A stretch of 64,000 bases of DNA from Benincasa hispida (lineage: Eukaryota; Streptophyta; Magnoliopsida; Cucurbitales; Cucurbitaceae), in the NCBI RefSeq assembly GCF_009727055.1, contig NC_052358.1, forward strand, positions 40,401,954 through 40,465,953. Direction: 5' to 3'. The notes below the pieces were generated by a model, which saw only the letters and a program-made list of their open reading frames with translations, was not told the origin of the DNA and searched no databases. Of this stretch, positions 12,802 through 22,659 are shown one piece after another; within the stretch, counting starts at the first letter, position 1; every line of letters begins with the position of its first letter. The position numbers and the translations under genes were made by a program.

Positions 12802-14385
12802 TGTAAAGACATAAGATGTAATGCAAGAATGGAATGCGAGATACACGTCCATGTTCTTGTACAATGTATTCTAATCTTATACCATACAACGCATGGATGA
12901 ATGATGATTTATGCGATAGTACTTCTAGATATGCGTTAATAATGAATGTTCTTGTAGTATGTTGTGCGTTGTCACAAGTTTCCTTGCATTGGAACCAAGT
13001 ATAATTCCACTGCAAGTTTCTCGGTGTGATCCGAGGTCGAACACAAGGACTGTTTGAGGTTATTGTGTTATATTTGTGATATATGCGACCAGGGGTTTTT
13101 CAATTTATAAAAGGTTGTGTGTACAGGTATTTATTCGATAAGGTAAAGGTAAGCAATAAAAATGTGATAATAAAGTAAATTTCGGTAAAAGTAAAGTGCG
13201 AAAAAATAAACCTAAGCTATGATGATATAAGATACAGGTTACATGATACAAGATACTGAGGTTGAGACTGACTGTGAAGATTATACAAAGATCGTGTTAT
13301 GTGGTGGCAAGTCTTACGTGTGAAGCAGAAAGAGAAAGGATAATTAATACAAACATCGCAAGTTCCTTAATTGCGTTAAAGATATAAGTACAGTTCCACT
13401 TTTCTCTTGGCGTACACCTCTCAGTGATCGGCCGCGTTCCCACATCTCTGTGGTGAAACAGGGATGAATGTAGTGAACGCAAGGTTACTTCCATCTCCGA
13501 AAGTACTACTCATTTTAGTTAACAAATTCTTCTAACCTTCTCTCGACAGATCAAAATGGCATCTTCACTTCTACTCTTACAAATGAAGATGTCGTCTAGC
13601 ATGCCTTAGCTAAACATATTCATCTCTTTAGCACAGATTAAGTTACTTGTTTAATTCATATTAATCACCAAGGGATTAAGAAAACATTGTGGAGAAAATT
13701 ATTAATAGAGGAATGGAAGTAGACAGAAAAGTGGAAATGACAATGATCAAGACATTCAATAGTACTATTTAGCATCTGATACATGATTGTGAATGAAAGG
13801 ATTAAAAAAGTGAAATACAATTGATGAAATAGAGTTAGAAACAAATACAAATAAGCGCAATGTCTTGGCACAGATCTGGAATGGAAAATCGCTTGCCAGC
13901 GTCGATAGAGTGAATGGATGGATGACCTTCCCTCTAGGCTTGCTCAACCGGTAGAAGGGTTAGTTGTACACGTGTCGCAATCCTCCGCATTTGCATTGCT
14001 CATTTGCATCTTTCGATCGTGTGTCTGCATGCGGTGTTGTTTTCATTACTGCATGGGGTTGAAGTTCAGCTCTAGATCGACTGTCGCATTGCGCCGTCAT
14101 TGCGTTGATTGTCTATTCATTGTTGGTTGACGGGCGCAATGTGACGGAGATGCGTTCTTCAGTTCCTCTCTTAGCCTTGATCGCAAGCGGTGACTTGGTT
14201 TCCTGAAAAACAGAATAGAAATATCCTTCTCTACCATTTTGATGGTTTTAGTGGGTGTATTTGCAATAATTTATATTTATTGTATTTCTCAGCTAATTTT
14301 CATACAATCGACGCATATCTTCTCTCTTTTGGCCGCAATATCTGAATAAGGCAGCATAAATAACTTATATTTCTACAAGTTATCA
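12802..14385 (-). repeat. Athila/Tat-type solo LTR, 1.58 kb
   Basis: On the minus strand it starts TGATAACTTGTAGAAATA at 14385 and ends with TTTACA at 12802. Flanks are GTCAT (12797-12801) and GTTAT (14386-14390), a 5-bp duplication with one change. It is closely related, in inverse orientation, to the LTR at 41033-42829. Minus-strand ORFs up to 78 aa inside it are shadows. Confidence 0.83.
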
Positions 14386-14390
14386 GTTAT

Positions 14391-15618
14391 ATTAGAGGGA
14401 CACAAAAATATATCTGTGGTGAGAAGAGTGCAACTATCAGTCTTTAGTAGAGTGTTTGGCAGTTAATGGATGGTGGATCTTGTGGCTAAAGAGTTTAATC
14501 ATCTATTCACGTACCGTTGGAGCTTCAAGCCATAGGGCCATAAGGTCCCCTTAGTAGCTCAATGGATTCAAGTTGAGAATTAGTTTTTGGGTTAGTTTGA
14601 AGTGTTCAAATTTACAAGAGGGAGTTTGATTATATATGATATGATTAAATTGGTCAATTATATATGATATAGTTGACATGATGTATGAGATAAATTAATT
14701 GGAGGAAAGAGATATAAATATGATTTATATCTAGTGGAGGAGAAAATGACTATGATTTATATGTTGCATATGATGTGATATTAAAACTATAGGTTATAAA
14801 TATAATATGATAAGTTAGTTATTATATTTATTTATAATTAACCAATTATAAGATAATTGTTGGTTGTTTTCTCCATAACTGTGCATGAAAGTGGGAGGTT
14901 GCATTCAATTTTCATAACTGAAGGATAAAATGAAAATAGTTTTCATTTTGAGATGAGAATGGATAATCGCTTCACAAATTTGTACATTACCCTTCGTATA
15001 GCTAACGAGAGCCTACACGATAGCTCAAGTTTTCCTAAACGAGCGTGTACACATGCAGTTTACTAAATGATCATCTAGTTTTTTACTAAGCGATCGAGTG
15101 CAAGAGAGAGATTACCTAAACGATCGTCTAAACAATCTTGCTTGATTACCTTAACGATCGTGCACCTTTTCTAAATGATCAAGCACCCGTCTATACGATT
15201 GACTCCAAACTTCTCCCACTTTCTTGGTCGTTGAATATGATCGTGTTTCCTTCTTCCCTCTACCAAATCCAACAGAGCCCACACTTCCTAGATTCTCACA
15301 CCGAGAATACCAAGGTCATTGAGTGGTGGTGTCTTCCTTTCTGCTTGTTCGTGTAGAAGACCGTTCGTTGGTTGAGCGACAGCGAGATTTGGTAGACGAT
15401 TGGTCATGTTTTTCCAAGCGAGAGCGAGAGATAAAGAGAAGAAGAGCTCTTCAAGAGGTTTGTCTCTCGTTCCTTTGTATTTTTTGTTTAAAGCGTGTCG
15501 TAATTTGATAGTAAATGCATAACTTGCATGTTTATTGTGAATGCTTATATTTCTGTCACAATGAATTTGGAACGATCTTGATTCCGCTCATAGGTCCTCT
15601 TTGATAAGAGTTCCTTCA
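14391..15618 (+). repeat. Solo copia LTR, part 3 of 3, with CGATCG motif array
   Basis: Completes the LTR begun at 8521 and ends TTCCTTCA before GTCCC at 15619-15623. Bases 15000-15200 hold a run of degenerate palindromes around CGATCG (CTAAACGATCGTCTAAAC and variants such as TGATCA). The segment is collinear with 38975-39591 at its 3' end. No gene. Confidence 0.85.
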
Positions 15619-15623
15619 GTCCC

Positions 15624-16998
15624 ATCACATCCGTCTCAAGAGTTGAGTATGCCTTATTGTAGTGGGAGGGTTTTTCAGTAACCTAAACGCAATATGGGTT
15701 TAACTAAAACTTAAAACATCATACATGATGATGGATTAGAGGATCCATTAACCTTTAAAAAGGCAATGGAAGATGTTGACAGGGAATAGTGAATAAAAGC
15801 CATGGACGTTGAAATGGAGTCTATGTACTTCAACTCTATCTGGGAACTTGTAGATCAACCACATAGGGTTAAACCAATAGATTAAAAATGGATGTACAAA
15901 AGAAAACAAGGCCAAACTGGCAAGGTACAAACCACAAAGCCAGATTCGTGACAAAAGGTTTTACCTAAAGAGAAGGGGTTAATTATGAATAATTTTTTTT
16001 CTCTTGTTGCCATGATAAAATCGATTAGAATACTTCTATCTATTGCCACATATTATGACTATGAAATGTAGCAAATGGATGTCAAGACAACTTTTCTAAA
16101 CGGTCATCTTGATGAAAGTATTTTTATGTCTCAACCAGAAGGGTTCATCGAAGAAGGACAGGAACAGAAAGTCTATAAGATCAAATGATCCATTTATGGG
16201 TTAGAACAAGCTTCAAGATCCTGGAATATAAGATTTGATACTGTGATCAAATATTATGGCTTTGAATAGAATGTTGACGAACCTTATGTTTATAAGAAAA
16301 TAGTCAACAAGACTGTAGCATTCTTAGTTCTTTATGTTGACGATATCTTGCTCATTGGGAATGAGGCAAGCTTTCTTGCTGACGTAAAGAAATGGTTAGC
16401 AACACAGTTCCAAATGAAAGATTTGGGTGATGCTTAATACATTCTAGGAATACATATCTTTCGGAATCAAAAGAACCCTAGCACTATCTCAGGCATCTTA
16501 TATTGGCAAGATGTTGTCAAGATATAATATGCAAAATTCCAAAAAATGTATGTTACCTTTTAGATAGGGAATTCATTTGTCAAAGAAACAGTGTCCTAAG
16601 ACACCTTAATATTTTGAGGAAGTGACAAGAATTCCATATGCATCTGCAGTTGGGAGTTTGATGTACGCAATGTTATGTACACGTCCTAACATATGCTTTG
16701 CAGTTGAAATCACCAGCAGGTTCCAGTCCAATCTAGGACACAGTCATTGGACTGCTATCAAAAATATCCTCAAGTATATAAGGAGAACAAGGGACTATAT
16801 GCTTGTGTATGGACCTAAGGATTTGATCCTTACTGGATACACTTATTCTGATTTCTAAACTAACGTGGATTCCAGGAAATCTACTTCAGGATCAGTCTTT
16901 ACTCTTAATGGAGGAGCTATAGTTTGGAGAAGCATTAAGCAAAGTTGTATCGTTGACTCCACGATGGAAGCAGAATACATAGCTGCATGTGAAGCAGA
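15624..16998 (+). pseudogene. Copia A reverse transcriptase-RNase H
   Basis: Translation in changing frames gives MDVEMESMYFNSIWELVDQP, SIRILLSIATYYDYEM, QMDVKTTFLNGHLDES, SIYGLEQASRSWNIRFD, LYVDDILLIGNE (the YVDD catalytic box at about 16334), QMKDLGDA, RIPYASAVGSLMYAMLCTRP and [14 protein letters not shown] (an RNase H box). These are reverse transcriptase and RNase H of a Ty1/copia element. More than ten stops and several frameshifts make it dead. The reading is cut at 16998, where the truncated LTR of copia B begins. Together with 5703-6190 and 8253-8515 it forms one old plus-strand pol region that lacks gag and LTRs. Confidence 0.9.
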
Positions 16999-17726
16999 AA
17001 ATATATTTAAATATGATTTAAATATATGAGATGAATTTGTGTAAAAATTAATTTAATATTGAAAATTAAATTAATTATAATTATTAAAAATTTTAATAAT
17101 TATTTATTCATTTTATTAGAAAATTAATTTATGAAATTAATTTGTAAAATTAATAAATTTTTTATTTTAGAAATAAAATATGATTTTAAAATCAAAATGA
17201 ATTTTGGAAATTGAAAATTACACAAAACTTGAAAATGGGTATTTCAAAGTTCATCTTCAAGTAACTTACAAGTAACTCATCTTCTCCTTTGGTTTACTCC
17301 AAGCATGAGCTGCATCCCATGCAACACATCTCTTTGCATGATAGTCTGCAATATATTGAAGAGACTAGAGTGAAAAACAGATGTTGAACCGACTGAATTT
17401 TTGCTGAAAAATTCGGATGAAGAAGGTGTCTTCAATGGGTTGGTTCAGTGAGCTTTCTCCATATTCCCTTTGATTCCGGCTTATTTTGAGTCCCACAACT
17501 GAATCTAGAGTACCAAGAGGATAGTAGGGAAGATCTTGTGGTGGTCTACACAAGGATTCGGAGAATTTTACAGCTGGAAATAGAGATTTCGTTGGTTTGG
17601 CCAATGTATGTTCTTAAAACCCATTATACTCTGTGTTTCAGCATGTTTCTTTTCAACCAAAATTAATGAATGATAATGCTTATGGATCCTGATTCTCTTC
17701 CGCTGCGTGTTGGTGTTGATCCAACA
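16999..17726 (+). repeat. Truncated 5' LTR of copia B
   Basis: Matches the 3' LTR at about 36717-37083 (AT-rich AAATATATTTAAATAT stretch, then ATGAGCTGCATC and GAAAAACAGATGTTGA). It continues about 340 bp further, to CCAACA at 17726, directly before the primer-binding site. The first kilobase of the LTR is missing: it abuts copia A at 16998 without a recognisable TSD. Confidence 0.8.
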
Positions 17727-17728
17727 AT

Positions 17729-17740
17729 TGGTATCAGAGC
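17729..17740 (+). other. Primer-binding site of copia B (initiator Met-tRNA type)
   Basis: TGGTATCAGAGC, complementary to the 3' end of plant initiator methionine tRNA, lies 2 bp after the LTR. This is the standard minus-strand priming site of plant copia elements and fixes both the LTR end and the orientation. Confidence 0.9.
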
Positions 17741-18628
17741 ATCTTGTAAGCATTCAGTTCGGATTAATTCTGGTTTGGTGGGTGTTTTATATGAAAATAT
17801 GAAACTGCTGTAATGATATGGTTTTTTGAATTTTGGCCTTTAATTTCTCTTTGATTTCCCATTTAAATTTGTAATTGGCTCTTGCTTGATGAGCTTTAAT
17901 GTCTTCCCAAGAGTCTGTAAGTTATTTGGAGTTATTAGAGTTGAAATTAAGTTGTAATTCGAAGAAACAAGCGAAAGGGTCGAGTTGCAGATTCCAGATG
18001 ATCAGCCTCTGTTCATATCAGCGTAAAGCTTCAGTAGCTAAACGATCGTTTAGCTTCATACGTTGGACGATATGAAGGAAAAGCTAAATGATCATGTAGC
18101 TTTAGGCTTTAATTGTTTAGGTATTGTGCACTAGACGATTATCTACCTCAGGAGCTAAACGATGTGTTGTTTTGTTATGTGATGGCACTACACGATCGTG
18201 TAGCTTCGAGTGGGAGCTAAGCGATGAGACGAAGAGCTATGTGATGGCACTGAGCGATCACTTACACGATCGTTTACCTTTGATCCGAGCTAAGTGATGT
18301 GACGAAAAGCTATGCGATGGCGCTGAGCAATCGCTTACACGATCGTTAACCTATGAGCGGCAGCTGAGTGATGCGTCGATTGCTATGCGATAGCACTAGG
18401 CAATCGCTTACCTTGGGCGCACGCTAAATGATCAAGATAAGGTGCTAAAGCTATGCGATAGCGTTTGACACTAAACGATCGTGTAGCATCCTTCAGTATT
18501 AGACGATTACACTATACGATAGAAGGCGAACACTATACGATCGTGTAGCTTTGTTAAAATCAGCATTGGTTACTAAATGATCAAGCAAGCGCTAAACAAT
18601 CAAGCCCATCGCATGACCATGGTCGTCA
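17741..18628 (+). repeat. Copia B leader, first part, with dense CGATCG array
   Basis: Non-coding leader between the primer site and gag. Bases 18020-18610 contain about 25 copies of an imperfect palindrome centred on CGATCG, often within CTAAACGATCGTTTAGC. Diverged copies read TGATCG, CAATCG or TGATCA. The leader is interrupted at 18629 by the CACTA transposon and resumes at 25001 with CTAAACGATTTG. No open reading frame of note. Confidence 0.75.
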
Positions 18629-18860
18629 CACTAGAAGAAATTCAGGCTTTAATGTCGGTTGACAACCGACATTAAAGATAGTGTTATTAAAGCCCTTTAA
18701 TGTCGGTTGCCTTTAATGTTAGTTTTAAACCAACATTAAAGGGCTTCAATAACACAGCCTTCAATGTCGGTTGCAACCGACATTAAAGACCTTCAGTGAA
18801 ATTTCCAACCGACATTAAAGTCTCTGTTTTTTTTTAATTATTAACCGACATTGAAGCCTG
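18629..18860. repeat. CACTA left terminal and subterminal repeats
   Basis: After the terminal CACTA come about eight copies, in both orientations, of TTTAATGTCGGTT or its complement AACCGACATTAAAG, some forming hairpins (for example near 18645-18676). In CACTA elements subterminal repeats are where the transposase binds; here that role is inferred from position and repetition. Confidence 0.8.
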
Positions 18861-19099
18861 AATCTGTCCGTTTTTTTAAAATTCCATTGTCGAATCCATT
18901 TTTTTGGTCAAAAAGTATAACATGACACATCATCATTGAACGTTGTGGCTATGACATATTATTCATGTATGGATTGTAAATCTATTACATTTAATCCACA
19001 AATTCTGCTATAAAATTATAATTTAAAAGGCTATACAATAAAAGCCTTGAAAACACAAATTACAAGTAATACAAACATTATGATTTTACAAACATTATG

Positions 19100-19220
19100 A
19101 GATTACTGTCTCTCTCCACTTGGTAAGTATAGATCCCTTCATAATTCTTCTTGAACCAACCCCCTAGCTTCAGTAGTGTCTGGTTATAGGCATCTTTTTC
19201 TAACCACTGTTGTTCAAAGG
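19100..19220 (-). other. Unassigned exon-like fragment in CACTA
   Basis: The minus strand reads through [20 protein letters not shown] and [10 protein letters not shown] without a stop. The composition is protein-like and unlike the flanking AT-rich sequence, as with the recognised captured exons on the same strand. I do not recognise the gene. It could be a fifth captured gene or chance. Confidence 0.35.
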
Positions 19221-19654
19221 ATCACAAACAAAAAAGGTTTAAGATAAAGGATTGAAAGTGAAAATATGATCAGAATTCATATTCAACTAACCGTGTTTAT
19301 TGGGAATGTGCATAAATGGTACATTCAAGGCAAAATTCTTGTAGTGAATGTGCTGGATCTAAAGTTCCCCAAGAAAAAGCATAAAGATGTTACAATACCA
19401 AATATTTACTCCTTTGTTGCATCTGCAAAACAAGAAAACTCAATAGTTAAATAAATGAGAGAATCTTCTTTTTCAAGATCTTGAAGAAGAGAATCTTGGT
19501 TACCTAGATATGAGATACGAAGACGACGGAAAATTTTCGGCAGCATAACGATGCTACCACAACCAAACCAAGAATTTACCTTGAACCTGTTCAAAGAAAC
19601 ATACTCCCAAAAATATTTCACAACCACTTGTTCTCAACAGAACTATCAGAATTC

Positions 19655-19885
19655 CCAAAAAATGAATATTCAAGAATACATATATCAATAAGCAAATTTA
19701 GCTCACAATATGCTTCAAACCTCAAAAGTTGTCACAAAGACTACCATAGTGCATCAATAACCCACAAACTACCATAGTGCGACTTACAAACTCGAGCACC
19801 TTGAATCAAATCTAAACTACAAATAAATAGTACCCATAAGTCATAAACGGGTGTTACATTCTTAACCAATATGGTCCAAAGAGAA
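19655..19885. repeat. 230-bp direct repeat, copy 1 (within CACTA)
   Basis: Nearly identical to 20850-21085. Both contain CATCAATAAGCAAATTTAGC, CCACAAACTACCATAGTGC and CTTGAATCAAATCTAAACTA in the same order. A shorter third echo of the GTACCCATGAGTCATAAACG segment is at 19892-19920. The two long copies bracket the WEE1 fragment. Confidence 0.85.
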
Positions 19886-20199
19886 TTAAATAGTACCCAT
19901 GAGTCATAAACGGGTGTTACTTCTAAGGGGAAAAAATAAATGCAACTTCCTTTTGTTTTTTGGAAGGTAGGGATGCAACTTTATATAGTTTTACTTTAGG
20001 TTGCATAAGTTTGACCTTTTGACAATGACAACTTTTTACATTTTTAGTGGAAAGTAAAACTAGTGGGAAGAAATGAAAACATGGGTAAGTATATAATGAT
20101 CAGATTCCACCATCAGGTTCACCAGAGGATAAGTCTAGGACAAAAGAAATAGTCAGTAGAAATGAAGAGAAAACAAAATACGACATTAGTAATCAGTAC

Positions 20200-20488
20200 C
20201 TTGATTAGGTTTTGAAATTGCAACGAATGACCAGGAAGAAGTGGCAATTTTCCCTCCTTAAGGTTCATGAAATGCGTTTCTGGTAATGTGGATCCTTGGA
20301 CAATCTCATAAATAATAGCTCCCAAGGAGAAAATATCAACTTTGTCAAGATAATCATATCTTTCATTCAAAATTTCTGAGGCATATAGCGTGCATCACCC
20401 AGATACCATCTTTGACATAAATATTGTCAGGTTTCACGTCTAAATGAGCTACTCCTTTCTCGTGCACAAAGAGCAATGCCTTTGCAAT
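20200..20488 (-). pseudogene. Captured WEE1-like kinase fragment
   Basis: The minus strand reads IAKALLFVHEKGVAHLDVKP then DNIYVKDG, and next GDARYMPQ, LNERYDYLDKVDIFSLGAII and LKEGKLPLLPGHSLQFQNL. These match the C-terminal half of plant WEE1, the kinase that phosphorylates cyclin-dependent kinases to delay cell-cycle progression. The catalytic-loop motif HLDVKPDN is kept. The stretch that should follow, including the DFG metal-binding motif, is missing between KDG and GDARYMPQ. One base is also lost between PQ and ILNER, breaking the frame. A splice acceptor (AAACAG at about 20489) and donor (AAG-GTACTG at 20200) remain. It lies between the 230-bp repeats, inside the CACTA element. Catalytically dead; identification is firm, activity is not expected. 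Confidence 0.87.
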
Positions 20489-20849
20489 CTGTTTGTAGTT
20501 TCAATGTCAACAGAGAAGCCATGAATTTCAAGAGTTACCAGTTTTAGAACTTAAAATTTGGAATGGATAAAGCTTACATATTAAATATTTTAAGGCTACA
20601 TAAGAATTGGAATGTATAAAGATAAAACAATAGTACATAACTTATAACATTCCGGATCATTATTTTTCAAAAGAGGCATTTCCTGTTCAAATTAATGTAT
20701 TGAATGAACTGCAGAGATAAAAAATTTACTCTTTCAAGTAACAAACCATGTTAAAATCTTGTTTACTTCTCATCCCTTACCTTGCATGCATAAATCTGCA
20801 TTATAAGTCTTTTAATCTTAAAAAAATCGCTATTATTGTTAAGCATTAA

Positions 20850-21085
20850 GAGCTCACAAAAAATGTACTTCAAGAACACATACATCAATAAGCAAATTTA
20901 GCTCACAATGTACTTCAAATCTCAAAAGTTATCACAAAAATTGCCATAGTGCATGAATAACCCACAAACTACCATAGTGCAACCCACAAACTCAAGCACC
21001 TTGAATCAAATCTAAACTACAAATAAATAGTACCCATGAGTCATAAATGGGTGTTGCATTCTAATCCAATATGGTCAAAAGAGAA
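20850..21085. repeat. 230-bp direct repeat, copy 2 (within CACTA)
   Basis: Partner of 19655-19885, in the same orientation and about 1.2 kb away, with only scattered differences. It points to an internal duplication of the transposon after, or together with, capture of the WEE1 fragment. No coding content recognised. Confidence 0.85.
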
Positions 21086-21191
21086 ATAAGCACACTATAA
21101 CTTCTGAAACAGGAATTTTCATATCATTAGAGTCACTTGAAAACACTTAGAAGCTGTGCTTAAAACTGCTAGCATTCAAAAATGCACTTAC

Positions 21192-21261
21192 CAGGAACAA
21201 TTTTTACGTGAATCCCTTGTTGTTGCAAGAAATCCATCTCCTCCCCACCCCTTCCAAACAC
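21192..21261 (-). pseudogene. Captured exon of uroporphyrinogen-III methyltransferase (SUMT/UPM1 type)
   Basis: One 70-bp exon on the minus strand encodes VFGRGGEEMDFLQQQGIHVK and then IVP. The GRGGEE segment followed by a short helix and a V-P-G turn is characteristic of the S-adenosylmethionine-dependent uroporphyrinogen-III methyltransferases that make precorrin-2 for siroheme. An acceptor (TTTTTTAG) lies upstream and a donor (G-GTAAGT) downstream, so the genomic exon with intron edges was captured. No other exon of this gene was recognised. It lies between the WEE1 and xylosyltransferase pieces on the same strand. The match is short, hence the moderate confidence. Confidence 0.65.
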
Positions 21262-21529
21262 CTAAAAAACATACAAACAGATAAATAAAATAAAATGAGG
21301 TGGTTGTAAGATGGTCACCATGAACTTGAAAGAAAGTGGTAGAAAGATACAAAGATGTTGGATCAAAACTCATTCTTAAAGAACAAACGACCTGATATCT
21401 TGTTACCCATTTTTATAGTTTTATTCAAATTTTAATTAAAGTTGGTTTTAGTTATGCACGAAGTTACCAACCTAGCCAGAGATTATCAATTAAAAGCATA
21501 AGCTTTAAAAAGCTAGTAAATAAGATGAG

Positions 21530-21660
21530 TAACCTGCTTAAGTATAGGATCTTTATAATTTTGCAGTAGAAACATTTCTCTAGGCATCATTGCATCTTCA
21601 GAAGTATGGTCAATGCCTTCTAACTTAATCACTTCTAGAAACTAAGGCCAGGAAAACGTA
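21530..21660 (-). other. Unassigned exon-like fragment in CACTA
   Basis: Minus-strand reading EVIKLEGIDHTSEDAMMPRE then MFLLQNYKDPILKQ, ending at a possible splice site (AAGCAG-GTTACT). It looks like coding sequence and lies in line with the captured exons, but I cannot name it. It may belong to one of the neighbouring captured genes. Confidence 0.35.
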
Positions 21661-21739
21661 TTTGGTCTTATTAATTACAAGAAAGAGGCCAATGGCCTTA
21701 AGAGATATAATTCATTGCAATATGTTTACTCACCTCTTC

Positions 21740-21895
21740 ATTGCAAGCGTGGTTGTGGCGCTTCGGCGGAGACACACAGATCCGATAGAGACAAGCGAAT
21801 GACGACGAAACGAGTAGCAGGTCTGGTGGAGACACGCGAACGATGACGAAACGAGCAGCGGATTCAGAGACACACGAACAACGATGAAACGAATA
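21740..21895. repeat. Short tandem repeat within CACTA
   Basis: Three to four imperfect units of about 40 bp built on GACACACGAACGATGACGAAAC. They are richer in CG than their surroundings and directly follow the second xylosyltransferase exon. No function can be assigned. Confidence 0.6.
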
Positions 21896-22490
21896 ACAGA
21901 TTGCGTGGCAAAAACAAATCGGTCCGCTGAAATTTTTTGCACATCTTAGACTTGAAAACAATGCTTTCCATGTCTCTTCAAAAGGTGTCTTAAATATTGA
22001 AGAAGAAACAACAAAATATGACATTATTTTAGTAATCTTTCTTTCTCAAGTCATACACAAGAAGAAAAAATAGGAAATAGCCAATTTAAACATATTCTTC
22101 CAAGAAAATCAAATAGATCCCAAGAGTTGATATCAATAGATATAGCCAATTACATATCTCCAACCCTTCTAACTCCATATAAACCATCTCTCTTAGTTTT
22201 ATACTTTGTAATAACTTGAGATTCTCACTTCTTTCCGAACATATTCTCCTCAACAAACCAAATACAAACAACAACCTCCATTCTAAAAGAAAGGAAAGAA
22301 AGCAAAGCGATCCCGAGACGTACCTTACAATACCCGTCGACGAAAACCAGATGAGGTCGATTAGGCAACCCGACGACTCTCGAAGCCACATAAGCACTAT
22401 ACCAATCTATAATAGTGTGAAAAATATTTGCATACTCAAACCTCATCACCAAAAGCACAGGCTCCCTGATCCACTGTAAATGGAGCCTTT
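21895..22490 (-). pseudogene. Captured beta-1,2-xylosyltransferase (GT61) fragment, two exons
   Basis: Exon one (about 22490-22324, minus) reads EPVLLVMRFEYANIFHTIID, WYSAYVASRVVGLPNRPHLV and FVDGYCK, ending at donor AAG-GTACGT. Exon two (21988-21895) starts after an AG acceptor and reads TPFEETWKALFSSLRCAKNF then SGPICFCHA. Both match consecutive parts of plant beta-1,2-xylosyltransferase, the Golgi enzyme that adds core xylose to N-glycans. Some substitutions from the usual sequence are visible (for example DGYCK). The N-terminal membrane anchor and the C-terminal catalytic part are absent. It is a fragment inside the CACTA element, with its intron retained. The exon boundaries rest on splice motifs and are inferred. 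Confidence 0.82.
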
Positions 22491-22659
22491 GATTTAGAAA
22501 CCATTTAGAAGAGTAATGCAATTTACTCTTATAAAAACCCAACATCTAGGCATTATAAGGTCTTAGGTATGTTTGTGATTTAAATAAAAGGCAGAAGGGT
22601 AATGCAATTTACTTTTATTACAGCACCAAGAGAAGCATAAACAAATGTTTTACTCTCAC

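Noticed and set aside
18020..18610. CRISPR-like array or bacterial GATC cluster
   Set aside because: Units are short, degenerate and irregularly spaced without unique spacers, and they sit in a plant retrotransposon leader.
20119..20370. 83-codon ORF as a functional kinase gene
   Set aside because: It is a WEE1 fragment without the ATP-binding lobe and the DFG motif, has a frameshift, and lies inside a transposon.
22086..22397. 103-codon minus-strand ORF
   Set aside because: It overlaps the GT61 exon in another frame and its intron; no family similarity is seen.
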